A stretch of 64,000 bases of DNA, taken from assembly GCF_014284125.1 (NCBI RefSeq), contig NZ_JACOFX010000021.1, forward strand, positions 24,027 through 88,026, in the 5' to 3' direction. Source of the DNA: Undibacterium umbellatum (GTDB lineage: Bacteria; Pseudomonadota; Gammaproteobacteria; Burkholderiales; Burkholderiaceae_D). This document shows positions 45,974-54,095 of this stretch, in pieces. The position numbers and the translations under genes were made by a program. How positions within the stretch are numbered: position 1 is the stretch's first letter; the number at the start of each line of letters is the position of its first letter. Under the pieces are notes generated by a model that saw only the letters and a list, made by a program, of their open reading frames with translations, ran no database searches and was not told where the DNA came from.

Positions 45974-46713
45974 TGGATTTTTTTAAAATTGGTGATGAAA
46001 GCGCCAGTGGTTCTACCTGGAGTCGATTAGAAAACTATGTGAAACAGGAACGCCAGATGCAACCTGTTCAAAAAATCGTCATCAAGGGTGCTGTAGAGGT
46101 CATATTCAGGCGTTCCGACAAGCCGCAGCTGGTAGTGGCCGCAGAATTTAAGGAAGCCCTAGAGAGCGTTTTCACCAGTTTCAAGGGTGGTAAGCTGGTC
46201 ATCGAACAGGAAACCGTCAATATTCTTTCCGGTGATAGTGGCAGTTTTACGCGTGAAAATAATGTTTTTCATGGCGGAGTGGGTCAGGTCATCATGGGCG
46301 ACATGACATTTTCTGGTGGAAAAATACTCATGAACAAAGCTATAGGCCGGGTGGTCGTTGGTATTGCTCTGCCGGCGGCACCAACAATCAGCATCAAGGG
46401 CAGCGGTGACGCAACTTTAATTGACCTGGACCAGGCCGACCTTAAACTGAAAATTCAAGGGTCAGGCGATATCGCCGCTTCAGGTATGGTCGAATACCTG
46501 GATGTCGAAATAGCGGGTTCTGGTGATGTTGACGCAAGCCAGCTGGTAGCAGATCAGGCCGATCTTTCTGTATCGGGTTCAGGCGAAATTGATGCACTGG
46601 TGCGTAATGCTGTGCATGCATCGGTTCTAGGCTCTGGTGATATTGTGGTTCGCGGTAATCCGGCAACCCGCAATAGTAGGACACTCGGAACAGGCAAAAT
46701 TAAGTTTAGATAG
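45970..46713 (+). CDS. GIN-domain (DUF2807) beta-helix protein without signal peptide
   Basis: 247 residues. Residues ~130-235 show the repeated GSGD/GSGE turns of a DUF2807 (putative adhesin head, GIN) beta-helix: IKGSGDATLIDLDQADLKL, IQGSGDIAASG, IAGSGDVDASQLVADQADLS, VSGSGEIDALV and VLGSGDIVVRG. Most GIN proteins are exported or membrane-anchored; this one starts MMDFFKIGDESASG with no leader, so it seems cytosolic. It is coupled to the preceding gene by an ATGA overlap and is convergent with the LRR-Roc-TIR gene. The function is unknown. Confidence 0.75.
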   Translation: MMDFFKIGDESASGSTWSRLENYVKQERQMQPVQKIVIKGAVEVIFRRSDKPQLVVAAEFKEALESVFTSFKGGKLVIEQETVNILSGDSGSFTRENNVFHGGVGQVIMGDMTFSGGKILMNKAIGRVVVGIALPAAPTISIKGSGDATLIDLDQADLKLKIQGSGDIAASGMVEYLDVEIAGSGDVDASQLVADQADLSVSGSGEIDALVRNAVHASVLGSGDIVVRGNPATRNSRTLGTGKIKFR

Positions 46714-46733
46714 CCCTTTCCGTTTCTTAGTTT

Positions 46734-46786
46734 ACGCAAGATTTTGCGTAGTACCATGACGAGAGCGTAACATCCCCGCAACCAGC
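46734..46786. repeat. 53-bp direct repeat, copy 1
   Basis: This stretch recurs at 46851-46903 with a single difference. It starts with the small palindrome ACGCAAGATTTTGCGT and contains GTACCATGACGAGAGCG and ATCCCCGCAA. The two copies flank a terminator-like hairpin between the convergent GIN and LRR-Roc-TIR genes. The function is unknown. Confidence 0.85.
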
Positions 46787-46794
46787 CATGAAAA

Positions 46795-46829
46795 AAGGCC
46801 AAATTTGAACTAAATATTGGCCTTGTTTT
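46795..46829. terminator. Bidirectional terminator-like hairpin
   Basis: AAGGCCAA (46795-46802) pairs with TTGGCCTT (46817-46824) around a 14-nt loop. T's follow on the plus strand and six T's directly on the minus strand. It lies ~80 bp after the GIN gene stop and could also end transcripts from the convergent LRR-Roc-TIR gene. Confidence 0.65.
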
Positions 46830-46850
46830 AATGCTTCCATTTCATACTTA

Positions 46851-46903
46851 ACGCAAGATTTTGCGTAGTACCATGACGAGAGCGTAACATCCCCGCAATC
46901 AGC
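46851..46903. repeat. 53-bp direct repeat, copy 2
   Basis: This is the second copy of the repeat at 46734-46786, with one base changed near the end. It is followed 14 bp later by TGGTTAAATTTGCCCATC, the 18-mer also found just after palindromic element copy 1, so this spacer appears to be assembled from shared modules. Confidence 0.85.
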
Positions 46904-47140
46904 GTTAAACGACTAATTGGTTAAATTTGCCCATCCCCCAGCTGTAAGAACTTCGCGAGAAGAAAATAGGTTCGTTCGCTTATTGCCAGCAACGGCTGAC
47001 CACGAGACATGACGATGCGGTTCAAAGCTTCATCAAAGGTCAAGAGGAAAGTGGCGCACGCGCCCCGTATAAACATTGCTTGCGATGCTTGGACGAAGTC
47101 TCGTTACTTCAGATCATGGGCATTGCTGGCGATGATGTGT
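46904..47140. other. Spacer with a coding-like remnant
   Basis: On the plus strand 46948-47148 is open for ~66 codons and reads like a protein end (QQRLTTRHDDAVQSFIKGQ, then PYKHCLRCLDEVSLL and IMGIAGDDVFT). It begins after a TAA with no start codon and overlaps the end of the LRR-Roc-TIR gene. It may be the 3' relic of a lost gene. No family was recognised. Confidence 0.3.
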
Positions 47141-50100
47141 TTACTTAAAACCATTTTCGACTAATTGCTCAAAACTATTTGGTAACAAGGTGTCGGCTAC
47201 CAAAGTCAAAATATCGCCGATGTTGCTGTAAAAGTCTCGCATCCGGCTGTAAATTATGTGGCCTTGCACACCAATTATGTCCGCGTCTCCAGTTTGGAAA
47301 GATTGATCGAGTTTGTTATATTTTGTTTTCCAATAGCTGGCATACTCTAGTCGCTTATCGATGCTGAAAATGTCTGCATCTGGCATACGATATACACGTA
47401 TGCGTGACAAAAATTGTTTGTCTTTTCCCTTGCAGTCACGCCATATTTGAAACAATTCATACATACAATTATGGGACTTTAAATAGCTGTCCGACAAAAT
47501 GACAAAAATCCGGTCTTGCACCGCCAGCCTTTGCATGAACTGAGAAAGGCTATCACCTATGCCCACCGACGTTTTGTCACGTAAAATGGAAATGCCTCGT
47601 GCCTCTGCGTCTTTACAGAGTCTATCTACCACGTCATTGCTGTTATTTTCCCAGTTATAGGAAACAGCATATTGCACGGAATTGACAGGTTCAGCAGAAA
47701 ATTCCAGGGGCGTTGGAGGCGTTGCAGCCTGGGGAGAAAGTTCATGTTTCATTTGTATTGTCCAATCCGAGGTTTCACGTTCCAGTTCTTCTTTTAATGC
47801 CGCCAGCAACTGGTCGGCATTACCGCCTTGTGTACTGATGCGAATGTCGCCATGCCATGTTCCGACGCCAGTATTGGCAATTTGCTCAATCAAGGCGCGA
47901 CTGCGCGTATTTTTTTCATAGACACAGACACCACCTTGCCAGTACAGACCATTGATCCCTGCGACACTTCCAATTTTAGCTACGATACTGCGGAGAAGAC
48001 CAGGTTGATGCACAGAATAATGTACTTGCGCCTTGAGACAAGGCGCGGCATCGTCCCATTTTTCCTCCAGCTCAGCTAGCACTTCAGCTTTGCCTGGAAG
48101 CAGATCGGGTGCGATGTACCTGGTTTCGATATTTCTCGTATAGTCGCCTTCGCTATATACAAAGGCAACACCACAACTGCACATCATGCTGAGAAACAAT
48201 TCTTGCTCCGCCTGGCTGTATCCTGACCAGATGAGGCTGGCTAAAAGAGAACGTGTGAAGCGGCCATGCAAGTCGCGGAGTAGTGGCCAGCATTTTTCCC
48301 GGTTGAAGACAGTGTAAATGGCATCCAACGCCCAGCCCTGGTCAAGGATGATTTGTTGGTCAAATAAATTCGCCTGATAAAATACGATACCTGCATGGTG
48401 TAAGTAATGGAGTAAGGCAGTTGGGTCACTGACGTCACCATGGCCCTGCGCGCAAAGTTCGGCAAATTCGGCTTGTGTGACCAGGCGGTGCTGCTTTTCT
48501 GGGGCGGACAAAAGATTGTCGGCATCGCGCCAGGAACACAAAGCCTGTTGAACTCGCATGCGCCCTTTACCTATGTTTGTTGGGTGCTGTTCCAGCAAGC
48601 GGGCATGTGCATAGCCCAACGCTTCATCCAGGGCGGCCCAGCCCCGGTTATTCAAGCTGCTGTATTGCACTGGCTTGTACCAGGCAAAATCATCCAGCAA
48701 GCCCTGTGACAAGGGCAACTGGTGAGCTTCGTCTTTGATGTGCTCACAGCGCGTTTGTACAATCAACAGCGGGCATGCCAGGCCAGCGGTATGGCGTACA
48801 TAATCTACCCAATATGCCAAAGGGTGGTTACGAAATGACATACCGTCAATCTCGTGCGTACTCGCTTGCTCTGTACCAGGTGACCATACCAGTACAAATA
48901 CAGCACGCGTACGCAAAAATAAGGCGTGCGTACTGTGGTAAATGTCTTGCCCACCAAAATCCCAGATATGCCATTCGCCTTCAACCCCACCATTCGAATG
49001 TGAATGAACCTGCACCCCGTGAGTGGAGGAAATGGCGGGATCATAGTCCAGGCCGCGCAAACGCTGGCATAGCTGCGTTTTGCCGACAGTGCCGTTGCCC
49101 AGTAAAATTAATTTGACGCTGGAAGCTGTCACCGAACCTGCTTCCAGGTCACGTAGGTGGGCGCGCAAGTTTGGCAGACAATTTTCCTTCCAATCAGAGG
49201 ATAGAACTTCGGATGGAATCTGGTTCAATGTGGTCCGATAGGTTATCAAATTCTGGAATGCCTTTCCCCAAATAAGCGAGGCATTCCAGCTTTGGATATT
49301 GCATTCAGAGATATCTAATTTTTGTACTTCGCTCAGTTGCGCCAGCGGGGTCAAGTCCGACACCTGGGTAAAGCCACAAACCAAGGATTGCAGAGCGCTC
49401 AGTTGCGCCAGTGGGGTCAGGTCCGACACTTGGGTTTCGCTAAATTCCAAGGATTGCAGAGCGCTCAGTTGCGCCAGGGGGGTCAGGTACTTCACCTGGG
49501 TGCCGCTACATTTCAAGGATTGCAGAGCGCTCAGTTTCGCCAGCGGGGTCAGGTTCTTCACCTGGGTGCCGTTACATTCCAAGGATTGCAGAGCGCTCAG
49601 TTGCGCCAGCGGGGTCAAGTCCGACACCTGGGTAAAGCCACAAACCAAGGATTGCAGAGCGCTCAGTTGCGCCAGTGGGGTCAGGTCCGACACTTGGGTA
49701 TGGTTACAATACAAGGATTGCAGAGCGCTCAGTTTCGCCAGTGGGGTCAGGTCCGACACCTTGGTTTGGCTACAATTCAAGGATTGCAGAGCGCTCAGTT
49801 GCTCCAACGGGATCAGGTCCGACACCTGGGTGCGCCTACAATCCAAGGATTGCAGAGAGCTCAGTTGCGCCAGCGGGGTCAGGTCCGAGACTCCAGTTTC
49901 GCTACAATCCAAGGATTGCAGAGAGCTCAGTTGCTCCAACGGGATCAGGTCCGACACCTGGGTGCGCCTACAATCCAAGGATTGCAGAGAGCTCAGTTGC
50001 GCCAGAGGGGTCAGTTCCGACACTTGGGTATAGCCACAATCCAAGGATTGCAGAGAGCTCAGTTGCGCCAGAGGGGTCAGTTCCAACACTTGGGTATAGC

Positions 50101-50839
50101 CACAATCCAAGGATTGCAGAGAGCTCAGTTGCGCCAGCGGGGTCAGGTCCGACACCTGGGTATGGCTACAATCCAAGGATTGCAGAGAGCTCAGTTGCGC
50201 CAGCGGGGTCAGGTCCGACACTTGGGTATAGCCACAATCCAAGGATTGCAGAGAGCTCAGTTGCGCCAGCGGGGTCAGGTCCGACACTTGGGTATAGCCA
50301 CAATCCAAGGATTGCAGAGCGCTCAGTTGCGCCAGCGGAGTCAGGTCCGAGACTCCAGTTTCGCTACAATCCAAGGATTGCAGAGCGCTCAGTTGCGCCA
50401 GTGGGGTCAGGTCCGACACTTGGGTTTTGCTACAATCCAAGGATTGCAGGGCGCTCAGTTGCGCCAGCGGGCTCAGGTCCGACACTTGGGTATCGAAACA
50501 ATCCAAGGATTGCAGAGAGCTCAGTTGCGCCAGAGGGGTCAGTTCCGACACCTCGGTAAAGCCACAATCCAAGGATTGCAGAGAGCTCAGTTGCGCCAGC
50601 GGGGTCAGGTTATGTATTGCCGTGTAGCCAATGTCCAATTCAAATAAGTGCTCCAATTGAGAAATCGTTGGCGGCAAGACAATGAGTCTATTCAAGTCGC
50701 CAAGATATATTCTGCCGGTTTTAGCCAACAACTCACACTCTATCCGTGCCTCTGCTTCTGCAAAACACTCTTCTGGCGTGGCTTTCGCCCAACCTATTAT
50801 TCCACTATCAGTCATGGCCGACACCGCATTTTGCTCCAT
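47141..50839 (-). CDS. LRR-Roc-COR-TIR (Roco/NLR-like) immune protein
   Basis: About 1,232 residues from ATG 50839, chosen because GGGAAGAG lies at good spacing; an in-frame GTG at 50845 is the alternative. Order: short N-terminal helix; 20 leucine-rich repeats of exactly 22 residues (about residues 78-517); Roc GTPase with P-loop GNGTVGKT (~582) and switch II WDFGGQDIYHSTH; COR-like dimerisation region (~750-1000); C-terminal TIR domain beginning VQYAVSYNWE, with CMYELFQIW holding the candidate catalytic Glu (~1128). Bacterial TIR effectors destroy NAD+ when a sensor fires. LRR-plus-GTPase-plus-TIR resembles plant and animal innate receptors. Role in abortive phage defence is inferred. Confidence 0.9.
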   Translation of the reverse strand: MEQNAVSAMTDSGIIGWAKATPEECFAEAEARIECELLAKTGRIYLGDLNRLIVLPPTISQLEHLFELDIGYTAIHNLTPLAQLSSLQSLDCGFTEVSELTPLAQLSSLQSLDCFDTQVSDLSPLAQLSALQSLDCSKTQVSDLTPLAQLSALQSLDCSETGVSDLTPLAQLSALQSLDCGYTQVSDLTPLAQLSSLQSLDCGYTQVSDLTPLAQLSSLQSLDCSHTQVSDLTPLAQLSSLQSLDCGYTQVLELTPLAQLSSLQSLDCGYTQVSELTPLAQLSSLQSLDCRRTQVSDLIPLEQLSSLQSLDCSETGVSDLTPLAQLSSLQSLDCRRTQVSDLIPLEQLSALQSLNCSQTKVSDLTPLAKLSALQSLYCNHTQVSDLTPLAQLSALQSLVCGFTQVSDLTPLAQLSALQSLECNGTQVKNLTPLAKLSALQSLKCSGTQVKYLTPLAQLSALQSLEFSETQVSDLTPLAQLSALQSLVCGFTQVSDLTPLAQLSEVQKLDISECNIQSWNASLIWGKAFQNLITYRTTLNQIPSEVLSSDWKENCLPNLRAHLRDLEAGSVTASSVKLILLGNGTVGKTQLCQRLRGLDYDPAISSTHGVQVHSHSNGGVEGEWHIWDFGGQDIYHSTHALFLRTRAVFVLVWSPGTEQASTHEIDGMSFRNHPLAYWVDYVRHTAGLACPLLIVQTRCEHIKDEAHQLPLSQGLLDDFAWYKPVQYSSLNNRGWAALDEALGYAHARLLEQHPTNIGKGRMRVQQALCSWRDADNLLSAPEKQHRLVTQAEFAELCAQGHGDVSDPTALLHYLHHAGIVFYQANLFDQQIILDQGWALDAIYTVFNREKCWPLLRDLHGRFTRSLLASLIWSGYSQAEQELFLSMMCSCGVAFVYSEGDYTRNIETRYIAPDLLPGKAEVLAELEEKWDDAAPCLKAQVHYSVHQPGLLRSIVAKIGSVAGINGLYWQGGVCVYEKNTRSRALIEQIANTGVGTWHGDIRISTQGGNADQLLAALKEELERETSDWTIQMKHELSPQAATPPTPLEFSAEPVNSVQYAVSYNWENNSNDVVDRLCKDAEARGISILRDKTSVGIGDSLSQFMQRLAVQDRIFVILSDSYLKSHNCMYELFQIWRDCKGKDKQFLSRIRVYRMPDADIFSIDKRLEYASYWKTKYNKLDQSFQTGDADIIGVQGHIIYSRMRDFYSNIGDILTLVADTLLPNSFEQLVENGFK
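49289..50608 (-). repeat. 20 tandem 66-bp leucine-rich repeat units
   Basis: The array codes for units of the form LTPLAQLSSLQSLDCxxTQVSD. About 16-18 of 22 positions are constant from unit to unit at the protein level, and the DNA is similarly uniform. The two residues after Cys vary most (GF, FD, SK, SE, GY, SH, RR, SQ, NH, NG, SG). Some pairs of units are identical, pointing to recent duplication or gene conversion. Confidence 0.95.
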
Positions 50840-51580
50840 CGTCACTCTTCCCAGTCAGACAATAATTAGTTGAATAATTATTATCACATTATTTACAGCA
50901 AATAATAACGAATTTAACGTGGCGTCTTATCAAATTATAATTTTCTCGCTAAATCAGATCTTCCGTCGATTTAAGCGTCTTGACCGGTTCGGAGCAGCTC
51001 GAAACATCGATAACGGCTGGTTAGCGCGTCAGGTGGTTACGCCAAATGGTTTCCTTGGATGTTGCCGACACTTGCTGCCCCATGTTTTACCCTCGTCTTG
51101 ATAATCGTGAGGGAGATTTGTGCCGGGGATGGGGGCTGCTGACAATAACGCCGATGACGCACCGGTTACCTTTCTTTGACAATTGAGCTATGCAGAGCAA
51201 TAGAGTTCAGAATTAAATGAATTTCGACAACAATATAGCCGCCGTGAAACATTTGTTTTTGTTATTTGAGCTTCTCAACTCCCCGGAAAGCCTTACCACG
51301 TAAGGCTTTCAGCTAAATCCCGCGTCTATTTTCGCTCGAATGTTTCACGCGGATACTCGTTTCCAATGCAGTTGCAACTTATTCAAAAGGAATTTCCCTT
51401 AAATAATTCATGATAAGTAAGATAATCATGCAAATGTTGGATTAAACGTCTAAATATTGACGAAATAAAATAATATATTTATTATTTGATCGTTCCCAAT
51501 AAGAAAATTTCCTTCTTTTGCGGGTTGTCGCCGATTTCATTGAGCTAATGGCAATTTTTTAGTTTTTTTTCCTTCAGGAA
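50840..51580. other. Intergenic region with palindromic element copy 2
   Basis: About 740 bp between the divergent LRR-Roc-TIR gene and the KfrA-like gene. It is AT-rich at both ends, with probable promoters, and holds the repeat at 51243-51368. A short plus-strand frame at 50919-51101 has no support. No RNA gene was recognised. Confidence 0.45.
51243..51368. repeat. Palindromic repeat element, copy 2
   Basis: Direct-orientation copy of 45061-45185 with the same internal 11-bp hairpin (GAAAGCCTTAC/GTAAGGCTTTC) and outer arms CGTGAAACATT and GAATGTTTCACG. Here the outer arms match each other better than in copy 1. The two copies bracket ~6 kb that contains the three small genes and the LRR-Roc-TIR gene. 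Confidence 0.8.
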
Positions 51581-52657
51581 ATGCGTATGTCCACTTTTGT
51601 CCTGTCCGACCGTTCTTACACTAGGCGTGAAGCAGTCTGGGCTGCCTGTAATTCCCTGGCTGCTGCATCAGAAAAGCCATCTGTATCTAAAGTGCGCGGC
51701 TATTACAAAGGGGGATCGGATACCGACGTTCAAGCCGATATCCACGCCTGGTATGAGCGTTTGTTTAGTCATCACTGTGCGCAAGCGGCTGGCCAGGGCA
51801 TGCCAGATGAAGTGGCGGAACTCATGCGGCAGTTATGGGCGACGGCCACCGCGGCGGCCCAGGGTCATCTCGCCCACGAAAAGTCCCTTCTGACCCAGGA
51901 GCGTGCGCAGCTCACCCAGGAGCATGCCCAGATGGTTGAGCTTGTTCAGGAGAAACAACGACATCTGGAGCAAGTGCAAGGCGAATTGGCTGGCCAAACG
52001 ACGAGCCTGGCGGTTTCTCAGGAGCGCTTGCAGCAAGCCTTGCAAATGAATGAGGGCCTGAAAGCGGAACAAGGTGTGCTGCTCCAAAGGTTGGATGCTA
52101 TGCAGCAGGCGATTGACGAGCGTGACAGGCGGCATACGGAAGCGATGCAGCTCCTGTCATCCCAATATCAGGACAGCCTGGCCAATCTGAATGCGGACCA
52201 TAAGAGCCGGTTGGCAGAGTTTGAGGCGGCTGGTGTTCAGAATGAGCAGCGCTATCGGGGGATGGAACGGCATATGCTGCAGCAGATTGAAGAGGCCCGG
52301 GCCAAGTCGCTGCATTGGGAGGGGGAAGCACTTTCTCTGCGTTCCAGAAATCAGACCGAGGTGGATCTCGTGAAAAGCCAGCTGCAAAATGCACGTTCGA
52401 CGATCGATGCGTCCAGGGGGGAGATTAATGCGCTGAAGGGTCAGTTGACTGCCTTGAATTTGCAGAGGGATGCGATGATTAAGGAATTGGCTCTAGCGTC
52501 AGTGGTGGCCTCCCCTGCCCTGGTTGAGGAAAAAGATGGGCGGCAGTTGGATTTGTTGGATGCGGGGGTTATTGAAGATGAGCTGAAAACGATGGGCAAC
52601 GGGGGGATTGGAGCAATAACACTACGGGAAACGGATCCGGATGGGATTTGTGAATAG
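51581..52657 (+). CDS. KfrA-like DNA-binding protein with long coiled coil
   Basis: 358 residues. The first ~90 residues resemble the KfrA N-terminal (plasmid replication region) DNA-binding domain: YTRREAVWAACNSLAAASEK, then PSVSKVRGYYKGGSDTDVQADIHAWYERL. Residues ~95-300 are a continuous Gln/Glu/Leu-rich coiled coil. KfrA of IncP plasmids is an autoregulated protein that helps plasmid maintenance; relatives are frequent on plasmids and islands. CAGGAA precedes ATG 51581, and MSTF at 51587 is an alternative start. No partition or replication gene is next to it, so it hints at, but does not prove, a plasmid-derived region. Confidence 0.8.
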   Translation: MRMSTFVLSDRSYTRREAVWAACNSLAAASEKPSVSKVRGYYKGGSDTDVQADIHAWYERLFSHHCAQAAGQGMPDEVAELMRQLWATATAAAQGHLAHEKSLLTQERAQLTQEHAQMVELVQEKQRHLEQVQGELAGQTTSLAVSQERLQQALQMNEGLKAEQGVLLQRLDAMQQAIDERDRRHTEAMQLLSSQYQDSLANLNADHKSRLAEFEAAGVQNEQRYRGMERHMLQQIEEARAKSLHWEGEALSLRSRNQTEVDLVKSQLQNARSTIDASRGEINALKGQLTALNLQRDAMIKELALASVVASPALVEEKDGRQLDLLDAGVIEDELKTMGNGGIGAITLRETDPDGICE

Positions 52658-52927
52658 CGGGCAACATTGTTTGGGTCCTTTGAATACATGCCGCGTGGTT
52701 CGATGAGTTGGATATTAACTCCACAACTCATTTGGCTGTTTGTGGTCAGGTGTCAGCGAAAGTAACTTTGTTACCCCCTGTCCAAGTAAGCTTCCCTCTA
52801 GAGTACGATTTTCTCGCCAAAAAATGTAACACATTTACTGCGCATGACTGCGAAGGAACTATGTTACTCTGCATAATAGCGTAGTGAATATGTAACTTTG
52901 CATATTCTCGATTTTGAGAGTACTGAC

Positions 52928-53566
52928 ATGCCTCAATCCACTCCCTTGACGATACCATCACCTATTGAAATCAAGCGACTCCCGTGGATGCGACGATTGT
53001 CGCTTATTAGTCCCAAGCTTTCACATCTTCTCACCGTTTTTTCATATGGAAGCCTCAATCTTTGGGCTTTCATTGAAAGCCATCCTGCAATTACGAGCTT
53101 CTGTGAATATCCTGGATACGTCATCATTGATGATCAACAGGTCTTCGCGACGTTCTGGGTACAAGGTGACGGGCAGCAACAGTTTTTGGTTCTTGAAGGT
53201 GATATTCAGATCGAACCAGAAAACATCAATTCAGTTCCAACATTCCACGATGCCGCAGTCCATACGGTGACGCAAGCGTGGCTCGCCAGCCATCAGCAAT
53301 GGATCAACAACTGGCACCGGATCAATCCCTACATTGTTAGCAATGGCCGCTTTGTGACGCCGCAAATACTCGACGCGACCGCTGTCCTATTCGAGACTCC
53401 GGTCACGTTGTTCGATGCTGAGCATGCATTGCGTCGAATCGACCAGCAACTGGTTCGCACCGCAATATTCATGCTCTTGCACAGGGGCCGTATCACTAGC
53501 GCTGATCTCACAAAGAAGCCGTTGAGCGGTGCCACGCTCTTCTATTCCAATGCGGCACGGGCGTAG
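52928..53566 (+). CDS. TnsA-like transposon protein
   Basis: 212 residues from ATG 52928; an upstream in-frame TTG at 52898 lies within the transposon end repeats and is less likely. SYGSLNLWAFIESHPAITSF, followed by CEYPGYV, resembles the TnsA endonuclease N-terminal region, in which Glu begins the catalytic set. The later Asp and ExK-like positions are not clear: VFATFWVQGDGQQQFLVLEG lacks an evident PDF...EVK pattern. It may therefore be a non-cleaving relative. Position at the left end, directly before a TnsB-like start, supports the identity. Confidence 0.6.
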   Translation: MPQSTPLTIPSPIEIKRLPWMRRLSLISPKLSHLLTVFSYGSLNLWAFIESHPAITSFCEYPGYVIIDDQQVFATFWVQGDGQQQFLVLEGDIQIEPENINSVPTFHDAAVHTVTQAWLASHQQWINNWHRINPYIVSNGRFVTPQILDATAVLFETPVTLFDAEHALRRIDQQLVRTAIFMLLHRGRITSADLTKKPLSGATLFYSNAARA

Positions 53567-53577
53567 AGGAATCCTCC

Positions 53578-53793
53578 ATGAAACGATTAATTCCTCCCGA
53601 TCTGCAAGACCTTTCCCAATGGCCTACCGTCGATCCGAACGCTTTGGAAGGAAAACGACGTAAGAGTTTGTTAAACCGCATTGAGGCAATCAGGTTATAT
53701 GTTGCCGGCACGCCCTTGGCCAAGATCGAGCAAGCGACGACAGTAAATCGCGTCCAGATTTTTCGTTTGATCAGGCATTGTATCGAACCACAC
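53578..53793 (+). pseudogene. TnsB/TniA-like transposase, N-terminal fragment
   Basis: About 72 codons resemble the N-terminus of Tn7-like integrase-type transposases (LSQWPTVDPNALEGKRRKSL, then LYVAGTPLAKIEQATTVNR with a helix-turn-helix). At 53794 the sequence switches abruptly to the 302-bp repeat, and the frame continues ~30 meaningless codons to 53898. The catalytic core is lost. Confidence 0.65.
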
Positions 53794-54095
53794 AGCCTGG
53801 GACCGTGTGCTAACGCATTTGAATACCGGATCTCGCAATGCACTTCATCCGTATCTTGTGCCGCCACGCGCGTGCTGGTTGACGACTCCAGCATTTGATT
53901 CAGGATCGCCTGCACTCGGATTCTCGTGACGTATAGTTCCATAATTACTTTTCTGTTGCTGTAATCTATTGATTTTATTCAGGATTTTTCGGGGAATTTG
54001 GAGATAATTGAAGTTAAAATGGTCTGGTAACCACCATTTTCAGGCAGAGTTACATATTTACTGCAACGACGGTTACATATTTACTTTCGCGTACA
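53794..54095 (+). repeat. 302-bp direct repeat, copy 1 (tniQ 3' end plus transposon right end)
   Basis: Appears identical to 55001-55302, starting AGCCTGGGACCGTGTGC and ending TTACTTTCGCGTACA. It contains the last ~45 codons of tniQ, the downstream non-coding part and the transposon right end. Its junction with the tnsB fragment shows an internal deletion derivative joined to a second partial copy. Confidence 0.93.

Noticed and set aside
49289..50608. Regular repeats with short variable parts that look CRISPR-like
   Set aside because: The period is a constant 66 bp, a multiple of three, inside a coding frame giving LRR units. There are no Cas genes and no true spacers.
49299..50647. Long plus-strand open frames (up to 441 codons) opposite the leucine-rich repeats
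   Set aside because: They are antisense shadows of the 66-bp repeat array: a repeat without stops in one unit stays open in all. The minus-strand frame has a complete domain architecture.
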